A program made the position numbers and the translations under genes. A stretch of 64,000 bases of DNA from BOG-908 sp963848205 (GTDB lineage Bacteria; Pseudomonadota; Alphaproteobacteria; Acetobacterales; Acetobacteraceae). The notes beneath the pieces are model-generated. The model was not told the origin of the DNA and ran no database searches. It saw only the letters and a program-made list of their open reading frames with translations. Location: positions 62,001-126,000 of the forward strand of contig CAWKCV010000002.1 in the NCBI GenBank assembly GCA_963848205.1, read 5' to 3'. Positions 8,073-16,868 of the stretch are shown here, piece after piece (positions within the stretch are counted from its first letter, which is position 1; every line of letters starts with the position of its first letter).

Positions 8073-10157
8073 TCAGTCTGCCGCTTCCAGGCTCGCGGCG
8101 CCCTGCTGGTCCCGCCACCGGGCGACATCCTCGCAGAACCGGCGCCACAGCGGCAGGTCGATGCCCGCACCATCGGCACCGTTATGGCCCATGAACATGC
8201 CGACCCGGCCAAGGAACAGGCCCGGCCGCAGCATCACCAGCGAACCCGCCGGATGCGCCTCGCTGGCCAGCGTCACGCCCAGCAGCACCACATCGCCCTG
8301 GCGGCGCAGCGCGTCGAACAAAGCGTCGAGCGCTTCCGGCTCGACCTCCTCGGTCATCTTGAAGACGAAAATCTTGGTCGCCTGCTCGATGTCCTCGATC
8401 AGCTTGTTTCGCAGGAAGGTCAGCCGGCGAAGGCTTTGGGTCAGCACGCGGTCTTGCGGCGCATCGTCGGCCTTGATGAACGTGTGCGCCCAGTAGCGAT
8501 AGCGGTCGTCGAACAGATAATATTCGTGGTGGTTCACCGAGGCGCGCTGCACGACGATGCGCGTGCTCTCCGGGCTGCCGAGGCCTTCGAAACGGTTTTC
8601 GATTGCGTCGGTCAGTCCTTCGATCGGCATGTTGCCCCAGCGCAGCAGTCCGAGCGGCTCGGCGCCGAACTGACGTTGCACAAGCCCGAACTCGCAACCG
8701 GCGACGGTCGCGCCCAGGCTCTCGAAACGCAGGAAAAATGCCTTGGCCGCCTCGTCCGTCTGGGCATTGGCCGGCTCGTCGATCGTGTCGTCGACGCCTT
8801 CCTCGCCGAGCGCGCGCACCCGGCCGGCGAAACGTCGGAGTTGCGGGTTGCCGGGCGCGCGCCGCAGCGCGGCATCGGCACGCTGTGCCGCCAGGGTGAA
8901 ATCGCCTTTCCGCGTGGCCAGCGCCACATATTGCTCCACCAGTTTGAAATTGCCGGGAAACAGCGCCATCGCCGCGGCGCACACCCGGTCCGCCTCGTCC
9001 ATACGGCCGGCAAGGCTGAGCGCGCGGGCATATTCCGCTTCGAGACGCGCGCCCGGTGCCGTGGCGCCGCGGGCCTGTTCGAGCCGGGCGAGCGCCAGAT
9101 CGTGGTGGCCGCGGTCTTCCGCCACCCGTGCGGCGGCCATCGCCAAGGCGTGGTCGGCGGGGAAACGCGCGCAGGCGGCGTCGGCCATCGTCTCGGCTTC
9201 GTCGATCCTGCCAGCCTCGCGCAGCGTGCGGATGTGCTCGCCATACGCGGGGACGAAATCGGGGAATTTCTCGTGCACGCGTTCGAGCTGGCGGAGCACG
9301 CCGGGTAGCCGCTTCTTGCGGCCGCCACGCGGACCGATGAAGGCGATGGCGGCGTCGAGTGCGACATGAGGATCGTCCGGGCAGAGGGCGAGCAGGCGTT
9401 CCCAGAGGCGGCCGGCTTCCTCCCATAACAAGGCCCGCGACGCCTCGCGCGCCGCGATCTGCAGCATCTCGCGGTCGTCGGGGAATTTTGCCAGACCCTC
9501 GGCCAGCAGCCGCTTGGTGAGCTTGGGTTTGTGCTGGCGCATGCTGACGCGGATGGCGCCGGTGTAACCGATGGAATGGCGCGGCGCACACTCCCGCATC
9601 CGTTCGTAGCGTGCCTCGGCCAGCTCGTGAGCGCCCGCCGCAACCGCCAGCTCGGCGGCTTCCCGCAGCAATCCCAGCGCATTGGGGCAGTGCTCCAGGC
9701 CCACTTTCACGATCGCCTCGGCTTCTTCGAGATGGCCCTGGCGCCGCATCAGGAACGATCCCGAAGCATAGCCGCGCGGGTTGCCCGGGCAATTCTGCCG
9801 AAGCTGCAAGGCATGCCGCATCGCGCGCGTATCGTCGCCCAGGCGCATTGCGATCTTCAGCCCGAGGGTCGCCACCCACTCCTCGCCGGCAAGTGCGGCG
9901 GGCAGTGCCGCGAACAGCCGGTCGGCCTCGCCGGCCTGCCCGCTGGCAAGCAGTGCTTCGATTTCAGCCTGCTGGGGCGCGAGGACATTGTGCGCCGGCT
10001 CTGCGGGATCGGGCTCGGCCAGTTCCACTGCAGGCTCGGCGTCCTCCGCATCGCCTGGCAACTCGGACGCAGGCTGGCCGCCGCCGCCCGGTTCGGCCGC
10101 GTTCGCCTGGGCGGCGCTGCGTGCTGTCGTGCGGTTCGGCCGGCGGAGCCACGCCAT
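8073..10157 (-). CDS. TPR-rich protein with C-terminal SLG/CEFG domain (paralogue C)
   Basis: About 694 aa. A short N-terminal linker rich in Ala, Glu and Pro precedes TPR-like repeats (for example EAEAIVKVGLEHCPNALGLL) and the shared C-terminal domain. That domain contains FESLGATVAGCEFGLVQRQ, EPLGLLRWGNMP, AHTFIKADDAPQDR, RRLTFLRNKLIED, FVFK and MLRPGLFLGRVGMFM. The Cys of GCEFG and the His of HTF are kept in all four paralogues. The start is ATG 10157 because AGGTGA is six bases upstream; GTG 10166 is possible. There are no membrane segments. The role is unknown; it is likely a cytoplasmic partner of the glycan or carrier-protein genes at the left edge. Confidence 0.75.
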   Translation of the reverse strand: MAWLRRPNRTTARSAAQANAAEPGGGGQPASELPGDAEDAEPAVELAEPDPAEPAHNVLAPQQAEIEALLASGQAGEADRLFAALPAALAGEEWVATLGLKIAMRLGDDTRAMRHALQLRQNCPGNPRGYASGSFLMRRQGHLEEAEAIVKVGLEHCPNALGLLREAAELAVAAGAHELAEARYERMRECAPRHSIGYTGAIRVSMRQHKPKLTKRLLAEGLAKFPDDREMLQIAAREASRALLWEEAGRLWERLLALCPDDPHVALDAAIAFIGPRGGRKKRLPGVLRQLERVHEKFPDFVPAYGEHIRTLREAGRIDEAETMADAACARFPADHALAMAAARVAEDRGHHDLALARLEQARGATAPGARLEAEYARALSLAGRMDEADRVCAAAMALFPGNFKLVEQYVALATRKGDFTLAAQRADAALRRAPGNPQLRRFAGRVRALGEEGVDDTIDEPANAQTDEAAKAFFLRFESLGATVAGCEFGLVQRQFGAEPLGLLRWGNMPIEGLTDAIENRFEGLGSPESTRIVVQRASVNHHEYYLFDDRYRYWAHTFIKADDAPQDRVLTQSLRRLTFLRNKLIEDIEQATKIFVFKMTEEVEPEALDALFDALRRQGDVVLLGVTLASEAHPAGSLVMLRPGLFLGRVGMFMGHNGADGAGIDLPLWRRFCEDVARWRDQQGAASLEAAD

Positions 10158-10222
10158 ATCAATCACCTATCGAAGCTGGGGCAGCCTGCCAGCCGGCACC
10201 GCGATCCACCCAGGCGCCGGTA

Positions 10223-10252
10223 TATACAGACGCGCGCTCCCGAACACTACAA
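10223..10252 (-). promoter_or_regulatory. Candidate promoter for paralogue C
   Basis: In the 103-bp gap between paralogues B and C the minus strand carries TTGTAG, an 18-base spacer, and TGTATA within an alternating TATATA run. It lies about 65 bp before the ATG at 10157. This is a moderate sigma-70-like match and suggests C and D can be transcribed apart from A and B. Confidence 0.35.
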
Positions 10253-10260
10253 TCCATGCG

Positions 10261-12165
10261 TTAACGATAAGCTGACGACGGCGTCGTTGCGTCCTGCCAT
10301 CGCGCAACTTCCTGGCACATCCGACGCCAACCTGGCGTGTCGATGGCGCGGACGGGTGCGGTTGCCTGGCCGGAGAGGATGGAAAGGCAGCCGAGGAACA
10401 GGCCCGGCCTGAGCATGCGCAGCTCTCCGCTGGTCTGGCCTTCGATCTCGAACGCGGCGCACAGCAGGGTCGCCGGGCCGTGCAGGCGGCATGCATCGAA
10501 CAGGCGGTGCAGCAGTGCCGGATCCACCGCCTGCTGCGACTTGTAGACGAACATCTTCTGCCCGGCCGACATGTCCTCGGCCAGCTTGGCGGCGAGAAAG
10601 CGCAGCCGGCGCTGCGATTGCAGGGCGATGCGGTCCTGCGGCGCCTCGCTCGCGCGTATGAAGGTGTGGGCGAAATAGCCGGTGCGGGCGTCGCTTATGA
10701 AATATTCCCGCTCGCCGGCCTCGGCCATCTTGGTCTCGATGAGTGTGTGGTCGGGCGCGCCGAACCCCGCGAAGCGCGTCTCGACGGCGTGGGCCAGGCC
10801 GTCCATCGGGATGTTGGCCCAGCGCAGCAGCCCGATCGGCTCGGCGCCGAAGCCGCGCTGCACCATGCCGAATTCGCAGCCGAATGCGTCCGCGCCCAGG
10901 CTCTCGAAACGGCCGAACAGGCGGGACATGCCGCCGGGGTCGGGTGCGTGGGCGCGCGCCGCTTCGGTGGTGCCGTCGCCCAGCATCTCCATCCGGCGCG
11001 CCACGGCCAGGATGTCGGCGCTATGCGGAAAGGCCGCCCGCCAATGCGCCGCGCGACGGGCCGCCTCTTCGAAATCGCCGCGCCGGGCGGCCATGGCGAT
11101 ATGCTGTTCGACCAGCTTGGCCTCGCCCGCGAACCTGGCCAAGGCCGCTTCGCACACGCTTTCGGCCTCGCCGACCCGGCCAGCCTGGCAGAGCAGCCGG
11201 ACGCAGGCCGCCTCGAACGCAGCATTCGGCTGGCAGCGCGGGCGCATCTCCTCGAGCAGACGAACCGCATCATCCGGCCGGCGCTGTTCGCCCAGCATGT
11301 CCGCACATAGCACCCCGATATCCACGCTGCCGGGAAAGCGCGCCAGGGTCTCCTGGCCGAGCGCAGCCGCACGTGCCAGCTCGCCGGCGTCGCGCCACAG
11401 GTCGAGCTCACGGGCGAACAGCGCCACCCGGTCGGGCAGGCGCGACTGCGCTTCGTGCAGGAACCGCAGCATGACGGGCCGGCGCGTCGCCCGGTCGCCG
11501 CGGCGCCCCTGCAAGCTGCGCACCGCGTCCAGCACCAGGTTGGCGTCCGTCGGGTGCAGAGCGAACAGGCTTGCCCAATGGCGCTCGGCCTCGCCCCATT
11601 GCAGGTTGCGGGCGGCTTCCTGCGCGGCGGCAACCAGCAGGGTGCGGTCGTGCGGAAAGGCTGCGAGCCCCTCCCCGATCAGCCGCGCGGCCAAAGCGGT
11701 TTCGCGCAGCCGCGTGGCCAGGGCGATGGGTCCATTGAAGCCGATCGGCGCCTCCGGCGCGCGTGCCCGCACTTTCGACCAGCGCGCGAAGGCCAGCTCG
11801 TTCTGCCCGGCGGACGCGGCGATGGAGGCCGCCTCGATCAGGATCTGGGTGACGTCGGAGGCCGCCAGCAGCCCTTCGCTTGCCAGTGCTTCGGCCTCCG
11901 CCAGCAGGCCGCGTTGGCGCAGCACCGCGCACGCCATGGAGTAGCTGGCCGGGTTGTCCGCGCGCAGCACGCGCAGGCGGGCGGCCAGCGCCAGAAGCCT
12001 GTCCTGCTCGCCTGACGTCTGCGCGACCGTCATCCGCAGGCGGACGAACCAGTCCTGCCCGCCCGCCGTGGGCTCCATTTCGTCGGCCAGCGTGTCGGCC
12101 GCCCGGTGCTGCCCGCCGGCGACCAGCGCCTCCAACCGCGCCCGGGCATCCGGCGGCGGCAGCAT
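10261..12165 (-). CDS. TPR-like protein with C-terminal SLG/CEFG domain (paralogue B)
   Basis: 634 aa, the shortest paralogue. It lacks the MFSWL-type N-terminus and Pro/Ala linker and starts almost directly in helical repeats (ARARLEALVAGGQHRAADTL). The C-terminal domain has FESLGADAFGCEFGMVQRG, EPIGLLRWANIP, AHTFIRASEAPQDR, RRLRFLAAKLAED, FVYK and MLRPGLFLGCLSIL. The ATG is eight bases after the stop of paralogue A and has no strong ribosome-binding site, so translation is probably coupled. Cys and His of the shared domain are intact. The function is unknown. Confidence 0.75.
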   Translation of the reverse strand: MLPPPDARARLEALVAGGQHRAADTLADEMEPTAGGQDWFVRLRMTVAQTSGEQDRLLALAARLRVLRADNPASYSMACAVLRQRGLLAEAEALASEGLLAASDVTQILIEAASIAASAGQNELAFARWSKVRARAPEAPIGFNGPIALATRLRETALAARLIGEGLAAFPHDRTLLVAAAQEAARNLQWGEAERHWASLFALHPTDANLVLDAVRSLQGRRGDRATRRPVMLRFLHEAQSRLPDRVALFARELDLWRDAGELARAAALGQETLARFPGSVDIGVLCADMLGEQRRPDDAVRLLEEMRPRCQPNAAFEAACVRLLCQAGRVGEAESVCEAALARFAGEAKLVEQHIAMAARRGDFEEAARRAAHWRAAFPHSADILAVARRMEMLGDGTTEAARAHAPDPGGMSRLFGRFESLGADAFGCEFGMVQRGFGAEPIGLLRWANIPMDGLAHAVETRFAGFGAPDHTLIETKMAEAGEREYFISDARTGYFAHTFIRASEAPQDRIALQSQRRLRFLAAKLAEDMSAGQKMFVYKSQQAVDPALLHRLFDACRLHGPATLLCAAFEIEGQTSGELRMLRPGLFLGCLSILSGQATAPVRAIDTPGWRRMCQEVARWQDATTPSSAYR

Positions 12166-12173
12166 CGCCGCGC

Positions 12174-14291
12174 TCAGGGCTCCGCGGTCGCGGGCGCCGG
12201 AAGCGAGCGGGCCGCAAGCGCGCCGTCATGCCACGCGGCCACCGTCTCGCACACGCGCAGCCAGGCGTGCGTGTCGATCCCGCGCGCTGCCGTCAGCCCG
12301 GCATTGCCGAACATCGAGACGCGGCCGACGAACAGGCCGGGGCGGACCATCTCGACCGTGCCGCCCTCGTGTTCCTCGTCGGCCAGCGTCATGCACAGCA
12401 GGGTGCATGGCCCGTAGGTCCGCAACGCGTCGAACAGCCGTTCCAGCGGGGCGAGCCCGGTAAACTGATGCACCTTGAAGACGAAGATCTTCTCGGCGAG
12501 GTGCAGATCCTCGATCAGCTTGTCGCGCAGGAAATGGATGCGCCGCAGCGTCTGCCGATACACCTGCTCCTGCGGCGCCTCGTCGGCCCTGATCCAGGTG
12601 TGCGCGTAGTAGTGATAACGGTCGTCGTAGATGAAGTATTCCGGGTCGCCGGTGCCGGCCTGCTGCACCTTCATCGTCGTGTGCGCTTCGTCGCCGAAGC
12701 CGTCGAACCGGTCGAGCAGCGCGCGTGTCAGGCCCTGCACGCGCATGTTGCCCCAGCGCAGCAGCCCGATCGGGTCGGCGCCGAACTTGCGCTGCACGAT
12801 GCCGAACTCGCAGCCGACCGCGGTGGCACCCAGGCTCTCGAACCGTGCGAACAGGCGGGCGGTGGCGCTGCCGTCGCTGACGGCCGCCTGGTGCGCCGGG
12901 TCCTGGCTGTCGTGCAGGGCCGCCATCCGGCTGGCGAGGCGCGCGATGCCGTCATGGTTCGGGGACTGCGCCCGCCAATGCTCGGCGCGCCGGGCCGCGG
13001 CTTCGAATTCGCCCTGGCGGGTGGCGAGCGCCACATGCTGCTCGATCAGCCGCATATGGCCCGGGAAGTGCACGAACGCCGCCTCGCACGCGCGTTCCGC
13101 ATCCACGTGCCGGCCGGCGAGGCTCAGCGCGCGGATATAGGGCACTTCGATCTGCAGGTCGGGGTTCCGGCCGGCGCGCGCAGCCTCCAGAATTGCGACG
13201 GACCGGTCGAGCTGATCGCCCTCCTCGGCTACGCTGGCGCAGGCGATGGCCAACGCCGCGTCGCCCGGTTGGAGTGCCAGCAGCGTCCCGCCGAGCGTCG
13301 CTGCCTCGTCGAGCTCGCCCGCCTCGCGCAGCGCCGTCACGTGCGCGGCCCAGGCCGGCGTGTAGTCGGGGAAGCGGGCGCGCATCCGCTCCAGATACGG
13401 CATGGCATGCGGCAGACGCTGCAGCCGGCCGGCACGCGGGCCCATCAGCGAGGTCGCCGCCTCCAACGCCAGCGCTGGATCATCCGGCTGCACGGCCAGC
13501 AACCTGGTCCAGAGCTGCTCGGCCTCGTCCCACATCTGGCTGCGCGCGGCGTCGCGGGCCGCTTGGCCGAGCAGGGCCGGATCGTTCGGGAAACGCGCCA
13601 GACCTTCCTGTGTGAGCTGGGCCATCGGCGCCAGGAGCTGCAATTTCGAGGCGAGTTTCAGAGCACCCTGAAAACCCGCCGGGTTGTCCGGCAAGCGGGC
13701 GCGCAGCTCCGCCCACCGTGCCAGCGCCAGATCGTGGTCGCCGATCGCCTCGGCCGTCAGCGCGGATTCGAGCACCACCCGCGGCGAGGGCGCGGCCGCC
13801 AACCCTTGCACGGCGACCGCTTCGGCCTCGGCCGGCCGGCCAAGCAGGCGCAGGGTGAACGCGCTCGCGACATAGCCGGTCGGGTTGGCAGGCGAGATGG
13901 CGATCAGGCGGCGCGCGAACCCAAGCGCGCGCTCCCGCTCGTTGCGTTGCTGCGCCACGTGAAGACCGATGGCGGCGTGCCATTCCTGGTCGGCCAGAGT
14001 CTCGGGCAACTGCGCATGCACGCGGGCCGCGTCGTCGATGCGCTTGGCAGCCAGCAGCGCTTCCAGCTCGACGCGCGCAGGGTGCGTGGCGGGTTCGGCC
14101 GGCGCGGGCTCCGTTTTGGGCGCGGGCGGCTCCTCGGGGGCGATGTCGAGCGAGACGGGAGAGGCTTTCTTCGGCGGAGCGGTGGCGGCCCTGGCGCCGA
14201 ACAGGTCGGAGAAGCCTACGGTGCCAGCTTCGTCTGCCGGGGGTGCGATGACCGGTGGGTTTGGTTTTTTGGGGGTGAGCCAGGAGAACAT
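12174..14291 (-). CDS. TPR-rich protein with C-terminal SLG/CEFG domain (paralogue A)
   Basis: 705 aa, first gene of the four-paralogue operon. The N-terminus MFSWLTPKK is shared with paralogue D, then a Pro-rich linker and TPR-like repeats. The C-terminal domain has FESLGATAVGCEFGIVQRK, DPIGLLRWGNMR, AHTWIRADEAPQEQ (HTW instead of HTF), RRIHFLRDKLIEDL, FVFK and VRPGLFVGRVSMF. The gene starts 29 bp from the first copy of the dispersed repeat, so its promoter region is short or overlaps that repeat. The four copies clearly arose by tandem duplication but have diverged strongly in the repeat region while keeping the C-terminal motifs. Confidence 0.75.
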   Translation of the reverse strand: MFSWLTPKKPNPPVIAPPADEAGTVGFSDLFGARAATAPPKKASPVSLDIAPEEPPAPKTEPAPAEPATHPARVELEALLAAKRIDDAARVHAQLPETLADQEWHAAIGLHVAQQRNERERALGFARRLIAISPANPTGYVASAFTLRLLGRPAEAEAVAVQGLAAAPSPRVVLESALTAEAIGDHDLALARWAELRARLPDNPAGFQGALKLASKLQLLAPMAQLTQEGLARFPNDPALLGQAARDAARSQMWDEAEQLWTRLLAVQPDDPALALEAATSLMGPRAGRLQRLPHAMPYLERMRARFPDYTPAWAAHVTALREAGELDEAATLGGTLLALQPGDAALAIACASVAEEGDQLDRSVAILEAARAGRNPDLQIEVPYIRALSLAGRHVDAERACEAAFVHFPGHMRLIEQHVALATRQGEFEAAARRAEHWRAQSPNHDGIARLASRMAALHDSQDPAHQAAVSDGSATARLFARFESLGATAVGCEFGIVQRKFGADPIGLLRWGNMRVQGLTRALLDRFDGFGDEAHTTMKVQQAGTGDPEYFIYDDRYHYYAHTWIRADEAPQEQVYRQTLRRIHFLRDKLIEDLHLAEKIFVFKVHQFTGLAPLERLFDALRTYGPCTLLCMTLADEEHEGGTVEMVRPGLFVGRVSMFGNAGLTAARGIDTHAWLRVCETVAAWHDGALAARSLPAPATAEP

Positions 14292-14320
14292 TTGGCGATG
14301 GTCCTAGCTGGGAGAGAAGT

Positions 14321-14360
14321 AAGGAAGCAGGCCTTTTTTGAAGAAGTATCGCTGTTTGGT
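14321..14360. repeat. Dispersed palindromic element, degenerate half copy
   Basis: Begins GTAAGGAAGCAGGCCTTTTTTG like the better copies but the second arm has decayed. It lies between paralogue A and the FAD oxidoreductase stop codon. It is the leftmost copy in the window. Confidence 0.6.
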
Positions 14361-14362
14361 TC

Positions 14363-15640
14363 TTAGCCTACCAGGTCCAGGGCACGGTAGTACCAGGAAC
14401 CTAGGACGGTCAGGGGAACGCGGAGGGTACGGCCGCCTGGGAAGGGGATGTAGGGTAGGCGGGCGAAGGCGTCGAACCTGGTCGCCTGGCCGCAGACCGC
14501 TTCGCCGAGCAGACGGCCTAGCAAGTGGGTGGTGGTGACGCCGTGGCCGCTGTCGCCGTGGCTGAACAGCACCGTGGGCGAGATGCGGCCGACGTGCGGG
14601 ACCCGGGGCAAAGTGAGGGCAAAATTGCCGCTCCAGGCATAGTCGGTGCGCACGTCCGCCAGGCTGGGGAACGTCTTGAGCATCAACGGGCGCAGCTTGC
14701 CCTCGATGCTGGCGGGGTCGGCGCCGCCATAGACGGTGCCGCCGCCATACAGCAGCCGGTGGTCCGGCGTGCGGCGGAAATAATCGAGGAAATAGTTGGC
14801 ATCCTCGATGCAGTAGTTCGCCGGCAGCAGTGCTTCCAGCCTGGCCGGGTCCATCGGTTCGGTCGCCATCACCTGGCTGCTCACCGGCATGATCTTGCCG
14901 CCGATCTCGCGCTGCAGCAGCCCGCCGAGATACGCGTTGCCGCACACCAGCACATGCGACGCGCGCACCTGGCCCGCTTGGGTGCGCACGCTCGGCGCCG
15001 CGCCGCTATCGACCGCAATGACGCGGCTATGTTCATAAATCCGGCCGCCCAGCGCCTCCAGCGCCGCCGCCTGGCCCAGCACCAGGTTCAGCGGGTGGAT
15101 GTGGCCGCCCAGCGGATCGACCAAGCCGCCGACATACCGGTCGCTGGCCACGATCGGCGCCAGGCCGGCGCGGTCGACCACATACATGTCCGTGTGGGCG
15201 TGTTTCGCCCAGACCTGCCGTTCGTGCTCCAACCCGCGCATCTGGCGCTGGGTGAACGCGGTCATCACGCCGCCCGGCACCAGCGCGCAGTCGATCGCGT
15301 ATCTGGCCACCCGGTCGCGAATGATCTGGCCGCCTTCGAGCGCCATGCCGCCCAGCGCCTCGGCCGCGGCTTGGCCGTAGCGTCGGCCGATCACGTCCAG
15401 GCCGCGCGAGTAGCCGTTGACGATCTGCCCGCCGTTGCGGCCCGAGGCACCCCAGCCGACCTGGGCGGCTTCGAGCACCACCACGCTCACGCCGCGTTCG
15501 GCGAGTTCGAGGGCGGCGGAGATGCCGGTGAAGCCGGCGCCGATGATGCAGACGTCCGCTCGGACGTCGCCGGTCATCGAGGGACGGTCGGGAGACGGGT
15601 TGGCGGTGGCGGCGTAGTAGCTGGGGGCGTGGGCTAGCAT
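14363..15640 (-). CDS. FAD-dependent oxidoreductase, gamma-glutamylputrescine oxidase-like (DAO family)
   Basis: 425 aa, the usual length for PuuB/OrdL-type enzymes. N-terminal Rossmann motif IGAGFTGISAALELAERG (residues 33-50), then VGWGASGRNGGQ (61-72), typical of this DAO subgroup. The C-terminal FSHGDSGHGVTTTHLLG segment is the second FAD-binding patch. Such enzymes oxidise secondary amines such as gamma-glutamylputrescine or sarcosine-like substrates, giving H2O2. ATG 15640 is chosen because the region before it is repeat sequence; an open frame runs 21 codons further into the repeat. No other putrescine genes are adjacent, so the substrate is uncertain. Confidence 0.8.
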   Translation of the reverse strand: MLAHAPSYYAATANPSPDRPSMTGDVRADVCIIGAGFTGISAALELAERGVSVVVLEAAQVGWGASGRNGGQIVNGYSRGLDVIGRRYGQAAAEALGGMALEGGQIIRDRVARYAIDCALVPGGVMTAFTQRQMRGLEHERQVWAKHAHTDMYVVDRAGLAPIVASDRYVGGLVDPLGGHIHPLNLVLGQAAALEALGGRIYEHSRVIAVDSGAAPSVRTQAGQVRASHVLVCGNAYLGGLLQREIGGKIMPVSSQVMATEPMDPARLEALLPANYCIEDANYFLDYFRRTPDHRLLYGGGTVYGGADPASIEGKLRPLMLKTFPSLADVRTDYAWSGNFALTLPRVPHVGRISPTVLFSHGDSGHGVTTTHLLGRLLGEAVCGQATRFDAFARLPYIPFPGGRTLRVPLTVLGSWYYRALDLVG

Positions 15641-15757
15641 GAAGGAAGCAAATAGTCCTTTTTCGAAACTTTTACATTCCGCCGCGAGCTCCGGGACACG
15701 CACGCGACAGCGGAAGCAGAAGTTTTTCGGTCCTTTTTTTCAAAAAAGGACTGCTTT
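15641..15757. repeat. Dispersed palindromic element, full copy
   Basis: Left arm GGAAGCAAATAGTCCTTTTTC is partly decayed. The middle has CGCGACAGC. The right arm (GGTCC, T tract, CAAAAAAGGAC, TGCTT) is intact. The right arm supplies the last codons and stop of hemB. Confidence 0.8.
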
Positions 15758-16735
15758 CGCCGCATCGACCGCAAAGTAACTCAGAATACCCGAGGCACCG
15801 GCACGCTTGAACGCCAGCAGGCTCTCCAGCATCGTCCGGTCACGATCCATCCAGCCGCGCTCGACCGCCGCCATGATCATCGCGTACTCGCCGGACACCT
15901 GGTAGGCGAAGGTGGGCACCTCGAACCGCTCGGCCACGCGCTGGACGATATCCAGATACGGCATGCCGGGCTTGACCATCACCATGTCGGCGCCTTCGCG
16001 CAGGTCGGTCTCTACCTCGCGCATCGCCTCGTCGGTGTTGGCCGGATCCATCTGGTAGGTTTTCTTGTCGCCGCCCTGCAGCGATTTGGCCGAGCCCAGC
16101 GCGTCGCGGAACGGGCCGTAGAAGGCGCTCGCGTATTTGGCCGCGTAGCTCATGATGCTGGTGTGGATCAGCCCCGCTTCGTCGAGGGACGCGCGGATGG
16201 CGGCGACGCGGCCGTCCATCATGTCGGACGGCGCGATCACGTCGATGCCCGCCTGCGCCTGCTGCACCGCCTGCCGCGTGAGGATCGCCAGCGTTTCGTC
16301 ATTGGCCACGTAGCCGCCACGCAGCACGCCGTCATGGCCGTGATCGGTATAGGGGTCGAGCGCCACGTCGCCGATCAGGCCAAGGTCGGGGTAGGCGCGC
16401 TTGAGCAGCCGTGCGGCGCGGCACATCAGGTTGTCCGGGTTGAGCGCTTCGGTCCCTTCCCCGTTTTTGGCGTCGGCGGGCGTGGCGGGAAACAGGGCTA
16501 CGGCCGGAATGCCGAGGCGGGCGGCTTCGGCCACGTGGCCTTCGAGCCGGTCGAGCGTAACGCGATTGACGCCGGGCATGCTGGCGACAGGGATGGTCTG
16601 CGCTTCGCCTTCGATGAGGAAGATGGGCCAGATCAGGTCGTCGACGGTAAGGTGGTTTTCGGCGACGAGGCGGCGGAGCCAGGGTGTGTGGCGCAGGCGG
16701 CGGGGGCGGCCGGCGGGGAACGGGGCGAATCGCAT
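15740..16735 (-). CDS. hemB: Delta-aminolevulinic acid dehydratase (porphobilinogen synthase)
   Basis: 331 aa. Condenses two 5-aminolevulinate molecules to porphobilinogen in haem synthesis. The Schiff-base lysines are visible as Lys200 (SYAAKYASAFYGPFRD) and Lys255 (VMVKPGMPYLD). The metal-site segment DVALDPYTDHGHDG (123-136) has no cysteines, the magnesium-type rather than zinc-type enzyme. ATG 16735 begins MRFAPFPAG; an open frame extends further into the upstream repeat (LLFFKKEGLSSS) but is not expected in the protein. The last five codons (KAVLF) and the TGA are made by a copy of the dispersed repeat, an oddity shared with other genes here. Confidence 0.95.
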   Translation of the reverse strand: MRFAPFPAGRPRRLRHTPWLRRLVAENHLTVDDLIWPIFLIEGEAQTIPVASMPGVNRVTLDRLEGHVAEAARLGIPAVALFPATPADAKNGEGTEALNPDNLMCRAARLLKRAYPDLGLIGDVALDPYTDHGHDGVLRGGYVANDETLAILTRQAVQQAQAGIDVIAPSDMMDGRVAAIRASLDEAGLIHTSIMSYAAKYASAFYGPFRDALGSAKSLQGGDKKTYQMDPANTDEAMREVETDLREGADMVMVKPGMPYLDIVQRVAERFEVPTFAYQVSGEYAMIMAAVERGWMDRDRTMLESLLAFKRAGASGILSYFAVDAAKAVLF

Positions 16736-16743
16736 GGAGGAAG

Positions 16744-16868
16744 AAAGGCCTTCTTTTTTGAAAAAAAGAAGCAAAAAACTTTTACCCAGCTGTCGCGAGC
16801 TCGTCCCGGAGCTTGCGACAGCTGGATAGAAGTTTTTTGGTCCTTTTTTTCAAAAAAGGACTGCTTCC
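16744..16868. repeat. Dispersed palindromic element, best full copy
   Basis: About 125 bp. Left hairpin CTTCTTTTTT/AAAAAAAGAAG, then CAAAAAACTTTT. A core stem CCAGCTGTCGC (16786-16796) pairs with GCGACAGCTGG (16815-16825). Then AGAAGTTTTTTG and the right hairpin GTCCTTTTTT/AAAAAAGGAC. The two ends are inverted homologues of different stem type. It lies between hemB start and the permease stop. Confidence 0.9.
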
